A program made the position numbers and the translations under genes. From Mesorhizobium sp. YC-39 (GTDB lineage Bacteria; Pseudomonadota; Alphaproteobacteria; Rhizobiales; Rhizobiaceae), in NCBI RefSeq assembly GCF_025753795.1, contig NZ_JAOWPS010000003.1, positions 1 through 64,000 of the forward strand: a stretch of DNA of 64,000 bases. The letters run 5' to 3'. A model generated the notes under the pieces. That model searched no databases and was not told where the DNA came from. It saw nothing but the letters and a program-made list of their open reading frames with translations. Below are positions 1 to 7,972 of the stretch, piece by piece (the stretch's first letter is position 1; the number at the start of each line of letters is the position of its first letter).

Positions 1-204
1 CGCAAACATCGCACATTTAGGGGTCAGTTCACAAACATGGGACAATATCTATGTCGCCAAGCCTTTGCGCGGACTCAGTCTCCGCTGCGCGCCGATTCAC
101 GAAACTCGTCGCACCGACAATGCGACAGCGTTCGAGTCTCCTGACATGATTTTCGCACTATCCTGCTAAACCGATGCCTTGGAGGGAACGCTTGCAGAGG
201 CACA
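1..204. other. Left edge, no gene recognised
   Basis: No open frame here resembles a known protein and no complete inverted repeat or transposase fragment is visible. The last 20 bases hold the purine-rich leader (AGAGG a few bases before the ATG) of the first gene. The stretch could contain the 3' remnant of something outside the window, which cannot be decided from this sequence. Confidence 0.4.
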
Positions 205-573
205 ATGACAGAAGTCGCCGAAAGACCAGAAGATTTATCACGGCTCTTGGTCGAACGTCTGATCGCTGGAGACGCGGACGGTCTCGCCTTGCTCTATGAG
301 GAAAATGCCGTCATGGCCTTGCCTGGTGGCAATGTCGCCGTGGGCAGAACCGCCATCGGTGAAGCGTTTCGGGTCTTCCTCGCATCGAAGCCTCCCATAG
401 AGCCAGGATCGCAAGCTCGAGTCCTGAGGAGCGGAGAACTTGCGATCACGTCTGCCCGACTTCCAGATGGCACCATTGCCGTTGAAGTCGCCCGCCAACA
501 AACCGATGGATCATGGCTCTGGGTGATTGATCATCCGGCACTCTATCCGGGAACAGCCTTGGCGGAATCCTGA
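205..573 (+). CDS. SnoaL-like / NTF2-fold domain protein
   Basis: A 122-residue protein with the size and pattern of a single NTF2-like (SnoaL/DUF4440) cone domain. An N-terminal helix (LSRLLVERLIAGDADGLALL) leads into 'YEENAVMALPGG', then 'GRTAIGEAF', followed by beta strands ending 'DGSWLWVIDHPAL'. That tail is typical of DUF4440-type proteins (GxWxxxxDxxS). Such domains bind small hydrophobic ligands or act as isomerases or hydrolases, and nothing here shows which. The start has AGAGG five bases upstream. It stands alone, convergent with the RidA-like gene. The family call is fairly secure; the function is unknown. Confidence 0.6.
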   Translation: MTEVAERPEDLSRLLVERLIAGDADGLALLYEENAVMALPGGNVAVGRTAIGEAFRVFLASKPPIEPGSQARVLRSGELAITSARLPDGTIAVEVARQQTDGSWLWVIDHPALYPGTALAES

Positions 574-709
574 ACCGATTGAGCGGCAAGGCTGAACTCA
601 AAAGGTGCTCTCGAAGCTAAAGCCGAGCAATTGGCCGCAGCGTAAAGAGAGCGCGCAGAACAACTGACCAGTACCGAGGCGATGCCGATAATTCCGACGC
701 GCCACCCTC

Positions 710-1192
710 CTAGTCAAGTATAACCACGGCTTCCACCTCGAAAAGCATGGGGTCAATAGCAAGCTTGGGCACGGAAATCAGAGTCTGAGCCGGCAGCGCC
801 TCGCCGAACATTTCCTTGACGTTCTTGGTCAACACCTCAAGCTTGGACATATCGTGATCGACCACGAAGACCGTGAGCTTGGCGACCTGACTGGGCTTCG
901 CACCGATACCCTCAAGCGCGGTGCGCAGATTCGCATATGCCTGTTTCACCTGGACAGCGAAGTCGGGCGACAAGGCTCCCGTGCTGTCTTGGCCGCCCTG
1001 CCCGGAGATGTATGCCACCCGGGCATTGCGGGGCGCGATCACCGCCGTGCTGTAGCCATTCGGCGACGGGTCGTAGAGGTTTTGCGGATTGACGATGGTC
1101 AGCTTGAGATCATGCTCATTCGCTGTCGTCGCAGTGGGAATGGTCATGATGATTAGCCCTCCGATAAGCAGATGCTTGATTGCGCGTGACAT
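710..1192 (-). CDS. Exported RidA/YjgF-family protein
   Basis: A 160-residue RidA (YjgF/L-PSP) family protein. Core signatures are 'YISGQGGQDSTGAL' (about 61-74), 'QVKQAYANLRTALEGIGA' (81-98), 'KLTVFVVD' and the C-terminal 'FEVEAVVILD'. Classical RidA is a cytosolic imine deaminase, but residues 1-24 form a hydrophobic signal peptide, so this member is probably periplasmic. The arginine that binds the substrate carboxylate in RidA (E. coli Arg105) is replaced by Gln136 in 'LPAQTLISV', so RidA-type deaminase activity is doubtful. The chosen start at 1192 precedes the signal peptide; the frame stays open 34 codons further into the operator region. It is divergent from a TetR regulator with a palindrome between them, so it is probably controlled by that regulator (inference). 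Confidence 0.75.
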   Translation of the reverse strand: MSRAIKHLLIGGLIIMTIPTATTANEHDLKLTIVNPQNLYDPSPNGYSTAVIAPRNARVAYISGQGGQDSTGALSPDFAVQVKQAYANLRTALEGIGAKPSQVAKLTVFVVDHDMSKLEVLTKNVKEMFGEALPAQTLISVPKLAIDPMLFEVEAVVILD

Positions 1193-1262
1193 GATTTTCT
1201 CTTGGCTCTGCGGGCTGCGAGCAACCTGCCCTCGCGGCCCGGTATGACTGATCCATATCGCC

Positions 1263-1317
1263 CATACGTATGACTCGTATGGTGTACGATTCATACGGAT
1301 GGTACGCCATACGAGTC
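1263..1317. promoter_or_regulatory. Divergent operator with CATACG palindromes
   Basis: A large inverted repeat has arms 1272-1287 (GACTCGTATGGTGTAC) and 1302-1317 (GTACGCCATACGAGTC), with one mismatch in 16. A 10-base perfect palindrome, CATACGTATG, lies at 1263-1272, and CATACGG at 1292-1298 adds another half-site. The elements lie between the RidA-like gene and the TetR gene. They are most simply the binding sites of that TetR protein, controlling both directions (inference). Confidence 0.7.
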
Positions 1318-1383
1318 AATCGTCCAGGATCGACATTCGTCGCGTTGCCGGTCAAAATCGACGTTCTGAACAGCGAGGAAGAT

Positions 1384-2067
1384 ATGGCAGCCAAGCATAG
1401 CGGCGCCCGGATCAAACGGTCTCAACGGATAAGTGTGGTGCAGGAGCCGCGCAGTGAACCGCCTCTCTCCCGGGAGCGCATCGTGGCGACCGCGGTGGAA
1501 TTGCTGGACGCGCAAGGGCTCGACGGATTGACGATGCGTCGGCTGGCCGATCGCCTCGGCTCGGGCGTGATGAGCCTGTATTGGCACGTCAACAACAAAG
1601 AGGATGTCTTTGATCTGGCGCTCGATTCGGTGCTCGAATATCGCGGACCGCCGCAAATGGTTGAGTCTCAAGACTGGCGCGGAGAAGTCGTTCATATGCT
1701 CGAAGACTGGCGCGCCAGCATGCTGCGCCATCCTTGGTCGGCATCGCTGTTGCCGCGCCGGGCGCTCGGCCCGAACATCCTCAGTCGCCTGGAACTGCTG
1801 AGCAAGACCTTGTCCGGAGCCGGTGTAGCGGACACAGATTTGAACGTCACGATATGGTCGCTCTGGAACTATGTGATGGGCGCCACCATCACCCGGGCGA
1901 GCTTCGACCTCTCGGACGACGACAGGGCCGCCGCGCAGCAGCGCCTGACACGTCTCAGCGAACGCTACCCGACAATCGAGCGCTCTCGTCTGCTGTTGGA
2001 TAGCGATTGGGACGGCGCTTTCCGGAAAGGCCTCGACTTCCTGCTCGACGGCCTCGCTCCAAGATAA
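1384..2067 (+). CDS. TetR/AcrR family transcriptional regulator
   Basis: A 227-residue one-component repressor. The N-terminal TetR helix-turn-helix is clear: 'RERIVATAVELLDAQGLDGLTMRRLADRLGSG' followed by 'SLYWHVNNKEDVFDLAL'. The C-terminal part, from about residue 85 on ('DWRGEVVHMLEDWRASMLRHPW'), resembles the TetR_C tetracycline-repressor-like ligand domain. ATG 1384 was chosen because GAGGA lies just upstream; the frame stays open 38 codons further but runs through the operator. It is divergent from the exported RidA-like gene, so probably autoregulated and controlling that gene (inference). Ligand unknown. Confidence 0.8.
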   Translation: MAAKHSGARIKRSQRISVVQEPRSEPPLSRERIVATAVELLDAQGLDGLTMRRLADRLGSGVMSLYWHVNNKEDVFDLALDSVLEYRGPPQMVESQDWRGEVVHMLEDWRASMLRHPWSASLLPRRALGPNILSRLELLSKTLSGAGVADTDLNVTIWSLWNYVMGATITRASFDLSDDDRAAAQQRLTRLSERYPTIERSRLLLDSDWDGAFRKGLDFLLDGLAPR

Positions 2068-2088
2068 GTTCCGGTTCGCGATGATGTC

Positions 2089-2110
2089 GCAGGTCGGTAC
2101 CAAGACCTGC
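2089..2110 (+). terminator. Hairpin after the TetR gene
   Basis: A 7-base perfect stem, GCAGGTC / GACCTGC, with an 8-base loop, 22 bases after the TetR stop codon. There is no T-run, so it is only a weak candidate terminator. Confidence 0.3.
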
Positions 2111-2269
2111 GCCACTGTCGCGTTTCTAACTTGTTGCGCCCTGCCCTCGAAAACGTCCAACGCGACATTTCTACGCTGTCGACATATCTGAGCCTGAGCC
2201 CACGCTTCGAAGCCATTCGAAAGTGCCGCGGAACGGCGAAGTCGCCGTCCCTGTTTTCTGACCGTTGCT

Positions 2270-3316
2270 TTACTGGACGACGGATGCAGCCTTCTCGTCG
2301 TTCACGGCGGGCGACTTGTCGTTCAATCCGTCGAAGCGCGGATCGAACTCGTCGGCGGCCTTCAGCGTCTTGCCCTGGAACTGTCCGGCGGATTGGAGAA
2401 GATCGATCGTATCCTGCTGGGTGACCAACACCTCACTCCAAGCCGGGATCCGAGTCGCTGAACCGTCGCTGTCGGCCACAACCTTGGCGTCCTCCTCGCT
2501 TAGGCGCTGGTCTTTCACGAGGTACTCCGCAATCCAAAGGTCCTTGTTGTGGTTTTTCCACAGATGAGCCCGGTACCAGTGCACCACGAGGTCGCGGATC
2601 GCCGCGGCCTGCGCCGGATCGGCGAGCGCCGTCTTGCTGGCATAGAGGTATTTGAGGTTCGAGCTCGCACCGGGAGCGTCGGGAATCTCGCGTGCCCCGG
2701 TTCCGGCAACCGAGGCAAGGTAGCGCGCGCGGTCGGGTTGCTTGAGGACCGCGGCGTCGATCTGCCCGGCCCGCAGCGCGTCGGCGAATTCGGCGAGGCC
2801 GAGATTGACCGGCTCGATGTCGGCGATGGCGAGGCCAGCAGCCCGCAGGTTGCGCAGCGCTGTCGCCTGTTGCGACGTGCCGACGTTGATGCCGACCTTC
2901 TTGCCCTTGAGGCCGGCATGGGACTCGATGCCTGAATCAGGGGCCGTCACGAAGATGGTGCTGGCTCCCGAGGTGATGACGGCGCCGACGATGACCACGT
3001 CGGCGCCGGAGAACTGGGCAAGGATCGGCGGCACGTCGCCCACGGCGCCGACCTGCGCCGCGCCGGCCCTGATTGCCTCCAGCCGGAGCGGGCCGCTGGA
3101 GAAGTTCGCGAAGGAGACGTCGGATGCAAGCCGCGCGCCCTCTCCGGAGAGTTTGAGGAGATTGGCGACATTGTTCGCGTCGTCGGCAAGGACGATTTTC
3201 ACGTCCTTCGGCACTTCGACCGGAAGCGGTCCTTCGGCCCGTGCCGTGGCGTTGAGAGCGAGCGAAGAAATGAGCGCGAACGCGGCTGCGCGGATTGTAA
3301 GGAAGGTCTTGGACAT
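2270..3316 (-). CDS. Sulfonate/nitrate-type ABC transporter substrate-binding protein
   Basis: A 348-residue periplasmic binding protein of the SsuA/NMT1 family. Residues 1-27 are a signal peptide ending 'ATARAEG'. The mature part shows the family pattern 'LRLEAIRAGAAQVGAVGDVPP', 'GLKGKKVGINVGTSQQATALRNLRAAGL' and 'FADALRAGQIDAAVLKQP'. It would capture an alkanesulfonate or related small anion and deliver it to the permease encoded upstream. It is the last gene of a four-gene leftward operon (monooxygenase, permease, ATPase, binding protein). ATG 3316 was chosen because it begins the signal peptide; an in-frame ATG 15 codons earlier overlaps the ATPase gene. The exact substrate cannot be read from sequence. 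Confidence 0.8.
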   Translation of the reverse strand: MSKTFLTIRAAAFALISSLALNATARAEGPLPVEVPKDVKIVLADDANNVANLLKLSGEGARLASDVSFANFSSGPLRLEAIRAGAAQVGAVGDVPPILAQFSGADVVIVGAVITSGASTIFVTAPDSGIESHAGLKGKKVGINVGTSQQATALRNLRAAGLAIADIEPVNLGLAEFADALRAGQIDAAVLKQPDRARYLASVAGTGAREIPDAPGASSNLKYLYASKTALADPAQAAAIRDLVVHWYRAHLWKNHNKDLWIAEYLVKDQRLSEEDAKVVADSDGSATRIPAWSEVLVTQQDTIDLLQSAGQFQGKTLKAADEFDPRFDGLNDKSPAVNDEKAASVVQ

Positions 3317-3344
3317 GATCGGTGTGCCTTTTTTGTTGGGAGGT

Positions 3345-4067
3345 TCAGTCCTTGGACACACCCAGGCGGTCCAGGATGTCGTTGCGCAAGGCTTCGACCC
3401 GCAACGGCGATCCGCGGGCGGTGGCTACGGGCTGGTCGTAGGTGATCCGCCCATTCGCGGTAATGACGACACGGTCCGCGAGACGAAGCGCCTCCTCGAC
3501 ATCGTGCGTCACGAACAGCACGGCTGGGGCGTGGCGCTGGCAGAGCTCCTGAAGAAGGCGCTGCATGCGGATTCGCGTCAGCGCATCCAGCGCGCTGAAG
3601 GGTTCGTCCGCGAGAAGGAGTTCGGGATCCCGGACCAGGGATCGGGCGAGAGCCACGCGCTGCTGCTCGCCGCCGGAAAGCGTCTTGGGCCAGCTCTTCT
3701 CCTTGGCGCCGAGCCCGACCTCGCGAAGGGCCGCCTTGGCCCGCTCCCGGGTGCCGGGACCGTAGGAACCGAGCGTCACGTTGTCGACGACGCTCATCCA
3801 GGGAAGCAAGCGGGAGTCCTGGAAGAGGACCGAGCGACGCTCGGGAACCTCGATCGAACCATCGACAACCGCATCAAGTCCTGCGACGGCGCGCAGGATC
3901 GTGCTCTTGCCGGAGCCGCTGCGTCCGAGAAGCGCGACGAACTCGCCGCGCGCGATGTTGAGGTCGAGACCGTCAAGGATGGTCCGGCCATCGAAGACAC
4001 GGCGGAGGTTGGAGACGCGTACGACGGGGGTGTCCGGCCGATCTACTGGTCGAGCGACTGACGCCAT
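3345..4067 (-). CDS. Sulfonate-type ABC transporter ATP-binding protein
   Basis: A 240-residue cytoplasmic ATPase of the SsuB/TauB class. Walker A GRSGSGKS (48-55), a Q-loop in 'VLFQDSRLLPWMSV', signature LSGGE (130-134), Walker B 'LLLADEPFSALD' and the H-loop in 'LFVTHDVEEAL' are all present. It energises import through the neighbouring permease. ATG 4067 starts 25 bases inside the permease gene, so the two are translationally coupled. The frame stays open far upstream, but that part is only the antisense-like third frame of the permease and is not coding. Confidence 0.88.
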   Translation of the reverse strand: MASVARPVDRPDTPVVRVSNLRRVFDGRTILDGLDLNIARGEFVALLGRSGSGKSTILRAVAGLDAVVDGSIEVPERRSVLFQDSRLLPWMSVVDNVTLGSYGPGTRERAKAALREVGLGAKEKSWPKTLSGGEQQRVALARSLVRDPELLLADEPFSALDALTRIRMQRLLQELCQRHAPAVLFVTHDVEEALRLADRVVITANGRITYDQPVATARGSPLRVEALRNDILDRLGVSKD

Positions 4068-4891
4068 GACAGTGTCCTCCGCTCGAGAGCGCGCACGAGG
4101 CCATCCGAGCCGAAGCCGAGGACGCCATAGAGCAGCAGACCGACGAGCACGACGTCGGTCTGCCCGTAGATCCGGGCCTGCGTGATCATGAAGCCGATGC
4201 CGCTGGTAGCGTTGATGGTCTCGACCACCACAAGTGCCGTCCAGGAGTGGGTCACCGCCATGCGCAGCCCGGTGAAGAAGCCGGGCAGCGAGGCCGGGAA
4301 CACGATGTGGCGCAGGAAGCGGGCGCGCGAGAGCGAGACGGTTTGGCCGAGCTCGACGAAGCGACGGTCGATTCCGCGGAGCGCTGCGTGCGTGTTGATG
4401 TAGATCGGGACCATTGTGCCGAGGGCGATGATCGCGACCTTCATCGTCTCGCCGATGCCGAGCCAGATGATGAAGAGCGGGATCAAGGCCAGGCTCGGGA
4501 TGGACCGCTTCACTTGCACATTGCCGTCGATGAGTGCGTCTCCGAGCCGCGTCAGCCCGGCGACGACGGCCAGGATGAAGCCAGAGACGACCCCGATCGA
4601 GAGACCTAGGGCAGCGCGCTGGAGCGAGGCCGCGACATCGATCGCGAGCGTTCCGTCCACGACCATCTTGGCGAGGGAAGCAATGACGGCATCCGGGCCT
4701 GGCATCTTCGCGGGCGAGATCCACCCGGCACCCGAGGCGACGTACCAGAGCGCGAGGATCAGGACGGGTCCGAGCAGCCGTTGCGCCGGAAACGGCGCTT
4801 TCGGCAGCAACGCCCTTGCCTGTGCCTGACCGCGAGGCTTGGCGCGGCGCTGGAGGAACCCGGACGGAGTCGTGAAGCTGATCAAGCTCAT
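4043..4891 (-). CDS. Sulfonate-type ABC transporter permease
   Basis: A 282-residue inner-membrane permease of the SsuC class (binding-protein-dependent transport family). There are about six membrane segments, with 'LLGPVLILALWYVASGAG' first. The cytoplasmic EAA-type loop is visible as 'GQTVSLSRARFLRHIVFPASLPGFFTGLRMA'. The start at 4891 has GGAG seven bases upstream; ATG 4897, two codons earlier, is the alternative. It begins 20 bases after the monooxygenase stop and overlaps the ATPase gene by 25 bases. Confidence 0.87.
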   Translation of the reverse strand: MSLISFTTPSGFLQRRAKPRGQAQARALLPKAPFPAQRLLGPVLILALWYVASGAGWISPAKMPGPDAVIASLAKMVVDGTLAIDVAASLQRAALGLSIGVVSGFILAVVAGLTRLGDALIDGNVQVKRSIPSLALIPLFIIWLGIGETMKVAIIALGTMVPIYINTHAALRGIDRRFVELGQTVSLSRARFLRHIVFPASLPGFFTGLRMAVTHSWTALVVVETINATSGIGFMITQARIYGQTDVVLVGLLLYGVLGFGSDGLVRALERRTLSWRQSLDQ

Positions 4892-4910
4892 CGCCATTCT
4901 CCGATGCCGC

Positions 4911-6257
4911 TCATTCGGCCGCCGCCGCGAAGCGATTGCGTTCTCCGACGGCTGGGCGGTCGAGTCCGAGATGCTCGCGAAGCGTCGTGCCTTCGTAGTC
5001 TTCGCGGAAAAGGCGTTTGGCCCGCAGAATCGGCAGAACCTCGTCGACGAACGTTTGGAGCGAGGTCGGCAGCGACGGAGGTATGAGGTTGAAGCCGTCC
5101 GCCGCGCCCTGCTCGAACCACTCGACGATCGTCGCCGCGACCTGGTCGGGCGTTCCGGTGGCAATTCGGTGTCCGCGACCGGCGCTGAGGCGGCGCAGGA
5201 GCTGGCGGAGCGTCAGCGTCTCGGTCGAGGTCAGGCGATGGACGAGATCATGGCGGCTCTTATGGTCGCCGGCCACTTCGGCCCGGGCAGGGATTCGAAC
5301 GGGGTCGTCAAGGTCGTGATCGGTGAAGTCGATCCCGGTAACGCGTCTGAGCTGGGCGAGGCCGTAGGTGGGGAGCGTCAGGTTCTCGAAAGTCTCCTGA
5401 CGGGCATTCGCCTCCTCCTCTGTTCCGCCGATGAAGAAGGACAGGCCCGGAAGAATCACGATCTTGTCCGGATCCCTGCCGAAGGAACGTGCCCGGCCTT
5501 TCACGTCGGCGTAGAAGACCTGCGCATCCTTGAGGACAGGCTGGGCCGTGAAGATGGCCTCGGCATACCGCGCGGCGAGTTCCTTTCCGGGTTCCGACGA
5601 TCCGGCCTGGAAGATGACGGGACGCCCCTGAGGCGAGCGCGGGATTTCCAGGGGCCCTGCCACCTTGAAATGGCGGCCGACATGGTCGAGGCGGTTGATG
5701 CCATCGGGATCAACGAAGACCCCGCCCTCCTTGTCGCCGACGATGGCGTCGTCTTCCCAGCTGTCCCAAAGGCCATAGGCGACGTCCAGAAATTCGGCGG
5801 CACGGGCATAGCGTTCCGCAGGATCGGGGTGATGCTCGAATCCAAAATTGGCCGCGGCCTCGGCGTTCGCGGTCGTTACCACGTTCCACCCTGCCCTTCC
5901 CCGGCTGACATGGTCGAGCGTCGCGAACCGCCGCGCGATGCCGTATGGATCGTTATAGGTGGTCGACGCCGTCGCGACGAGACCGATATGGCTTGTGACG
6001 CCAGAGAGCGCGGCGATCAGCGTGAAGGGGTCGAGCGCATCCCATGGACGGTCCTGGGAACGCTCCTTGAGTACCGGGTGATCGGCAAAGAAGATGGCGT
6101 CGAGCTTGCCGGATTCGGCGATGCGCGCGAGATTGCGGTAATGTTCAATGTCGGTGACGGCGGCGACGTCGGTCTCCGGGAGCCTCCACGCCGCTTCGTG
6201 CTGGCCGACATTACGGAGAAAGGCGTTGAGGTGAAGCTGACGCGGGTTCGCAGACAT
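4911..6257 (-). CDS. NtaA/SnaA/DszA-type FMN-dependent monooxygenase
   Basis: A 448-residue luciferase-like flavin monooxygenase. The TIM-barrel features of the NtaA/DszA group are clear: 'LHLNAFLRNVGQHEAAWR', 'DAIFFADHPVL', 'EPFTLIAAL'-like 'DPFTLIAALSGVTSHIGLVATASTTYNDPY', 'GRAGWNVVTTAN' and 'PVIFQAGSSEPGKELAARYAEAIF'. Relatives use reduced FMN from a separate reductase to oxidise sulfonates, sulfones, dibenzothiophene or aminopolycarboxylates. Being first in the operon with a sulfonate-type importer points to desulfurisation of an imported organosulfur compound (inference). ATG 6257 has GGAG nine bases upstream. No flavin reductase gene is in the operon. Confidence 0.85.
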   Translation of the reverse strand: MSANPRQLHLNAFLRNVGQHEAAWRLPETDVAAVTDIEHYRNLARIAESGKLDAIFFADHPVLKERSQDRPWDALDPFTLIAALSGVTSHIGLVATASTTYNDPYGIARRFATLDHVSRGRAGWNVVTTANAEAAANFGFEHHPDPAERYARAAEFLDVAYGLWDSWEDDAIVGDKEGGVFVDPDGINRLDHVGRHFKVAGPLEIPRSPQGRPVIFQAGSSEPGKELAARYAEAIFTAQPVLKDAQVFYADVKGRARSFGRDPDKIVILPGLSFFIGGTEEEANARQETFENLTLPTYGLAQLRRVTGIDFTDHDLDDPVRIPARAEVAGDHKSRHDLVHRLTSTETLTLRQLLRRLSAGRGHRIATGTPDQVAATIVEWFEQGAADGFNLIPPSLPTSLQTFVDEVLPILRAKRLFREDYEGTTLREHLGLDRPAVGERNRFAAAAE

Positions 6258-6543
6258 GTCGTCGTTCTCCGTTGGCAAGGCCCCTGTGGTCGCCGGGGAC
6301 ATCCGGATCACGGTCGGAAGTTCCAGCGTGCGATGAGGACAGGCTAGGCACCGAAGGAGCCAACGGGAAAACATAAAATACTAAATTGATAGATTTAATG
6401 GGAAATTTGATCTCGGCCACGCTCGTGTAGAGAGGCCCAAGAAGAGGTTCAGGAGAATAGACCCGTCCCTGCCCTGCCAGTGTCGCATTTCCAACTTGCA
6501 CCGGCGTCGCATCTGTATCTTGCCTTCAACAAGGATCTCCGAC

Positions 6544-7455
6544 ATGTCCCCGCGTCCCGGCTTTCTCGATTTTCCCACACATCTGCCGGGCGGCGTGCAA
6601 CCGCGCATCGTGCTGTTCGGCGCGCCGCATGGCAGCACCTATCCCGGCGCCGATGCTTCGGGCTTCGCCGGCGCGGCGGCCGCCATCCGCGCCGCCAGCC
6701 AGGACGATGCGCAGTTCCTCGACAGCTGGGACTTCGACCTTGGCGGCCCCCTTTTCGACGGCCGTGCGCCCTGCTGTGTCGATGCCGGCGACCTGCCGAC
6801 GTCGGTCCTTCACAATGCGGGAAACCGCAAGCTGATCGAAGACAAGACGCGCGCCATCCTCGCCGCCGGTGCCGCGCCATTGATGATCGGGGGCGATGAT
6901 TCCGTGCCCATCCCCTTCATCGCCGCCTTTGCCGATCATGGCCCAATCTGGATTCTGCAGATCGATGCCCATATCGACTGGCGCGACGAGCGTTATGGCG
7001 AGCCCTTAGGCTATTCCAGCACCATGCGCCGGGCGAGCGAGATGCCACATGTCGCCGGCATCGTCCAGGCGGGTATCCGGGGTGTTGGCAGTGCCCGGCC
7101 CTTGGAGGTCGAGACCGCCAGGCGCTGGGGTGCGCACCTCGTCACGGCGCGGGAAATCCACACCGAGGGCATTGAAGCCGCCCTCAGGCACATCCCAGCG
7201 GGCGCGCGTGTAGTCGTGACCCTCGACTGCGACGGGCTCGATCCCAGCGTGATGCCGGGCGTCGCCGGCCGCACGCCCGGCGGGCTGACCTATCAGCAGG
7301 CGATCGGACTGATCGAGGGGGTGAGCCAGCGCGGACACCTTGCCGGCTTCGACCTCATTGAATTCCAAACGCCCGCTGATATCGACGGCATCACCGCGCT
7401 CACCGCCGCGCGCCTTCTTGTCAATGTGATCGGACGCATCGTCCGGCAGGTTTGA
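6544..7455 (+). CDS. Agmatinase/arginase-family ureohydrolase
   Basis: A 303-residue manganese- or nickel-type ureohydrolase that would cleave a guanidino compound to urea and an amine. The family motifs are 'GGDDS' (116-120), 'DAHIDWRDE' (141-149), 'LDCDGLDPSVMPG' (227-239) and 'DLIEFQTP' (270-277). The first motif is normally GGDHS, whose His ligates metal A; here it is Asp119. The other metal Asp and His residues are kept. The start has AAGGA eight bases upstream. It is transcribed away from the monooxygenase operon. Agmatinase, guanidinobutyrase and guanidine hydrolase are all possible; substrate assignment is not safe. Confidence 0.78.
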   Translation: MSPRPGFLDFPTHLPGGVQPRIVLFGAPHGSTYPGADASGFAGAAAAIRAASQDDAQFLDSWDFDLGGPLFDGRAPCCVDAGDLPTSVLHNAGNRKLIEDKTRAILAAGAAPLMIGGDDSVPIPFIAAFADHGPIWILQIDAHIDWRDERYGEPLGYSSTMRRASEMPHVAGIVQAGIRGVGSARPLEVETARRWGAHLVTAREIHTEGIEAALRHIPAGARVVVTLDCDGLDPSVMPGVAGRTPGGLTYQQAIGLIEGVSQRGHLAGFDLIEFQTPADIDGITALTAARLLVNVIGRIVRQV

Positions 7456-7537
7456 GGTAATCGGCACGTGCAACCTGCTGACGCCGATCGGCCTGCGCAA
7501 CTGGTGGACGTTAGAAAGCCAGATTGGAGCTGTTGCG

Positions 7538-7947
7538 CTAAAAGAATCCGCCGAGGAACGCCGCCGCTTCATCCGAGATGCCGACGATCTTGTTTGTTGC
7601 CTGCCGATAGAATTTGAAATTGAGCTCGGTCTCGGGCCGGCGGTCTTTCCAGATGGTGAAATGTTTGAGTTCAGGCCGCCCCAGCGGTCGCTTGGCGAGC
7701 GCTGTACGTTCGATCGAGAGGCTCACACGCGGCGTTTGGCGGGCGATGCCCTGCTTTTTCGCGATCGCTTCGACGGACGTGACGACACCGCGCGCGACGA
7801 GGCCCTGCCCGCCCTCGTTCTCGCTTGCGAGCACGAAACCGCGTCGCCCTCGGCGATATGCTTGCCGCCATACATGGTTTTCTGCGCGATGAACGCGAAA
7901 ATCTTGGCCTGCGGATCGCGGATCTCTGCCTTAATCGCATAAGCCAT
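7538..7947 (-). pseudogene. Conserved hypothetical gene split by a one-base deletion
   Basis: Two overlapping reading frames join into one sensible protein of about 136 residues. The first part, from ATG 7947, reads 'MAYAIKAEIRDPQAKIFAF' and on to '...IAEGDAV'. The second part, in the next frame, starts 'VLASENEGGQGLVARG' and runs to 'AAFLGGFF' at 7538. On the coding strand the junction is GTTTCG; one extra T in the run (7836-7838 on the + strand) would restore 'GDAVFVLASENEGG'. It is therefore either a fresh pseudogene or a homopolymer sequencing error. I do not recognise the family. The repaired protein would be small, soluble and without a signal peptide. Confidence 0.65.
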
Positions 7948-7972
7948 GCTTTTCGCTGCGTTCAAACCGCTG

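Noticed and set aside
1..60. Possible end of an insertion sequence at the left edge.
   Set aside because: No terminal inverted repeat pair or transposase remnant could be confirmed in the visible bases.
2233..2248. Short palindrome ACGGCGA-AG-TCGCCGT after the TetR gene as a terminator.
   Set aside because: The loop is too tight, there is only a short T-stretch several bases away, and it lies 165 bases past the stop codon.
4068..4724. N-terminal extension of the sulfonate ATPase frame.
   Set aside because: It overlaps the permease gene in another frame, is Arg/Ala/His-rich without ABC features, and the ATPase family begins near residue 10 of the chosen start.
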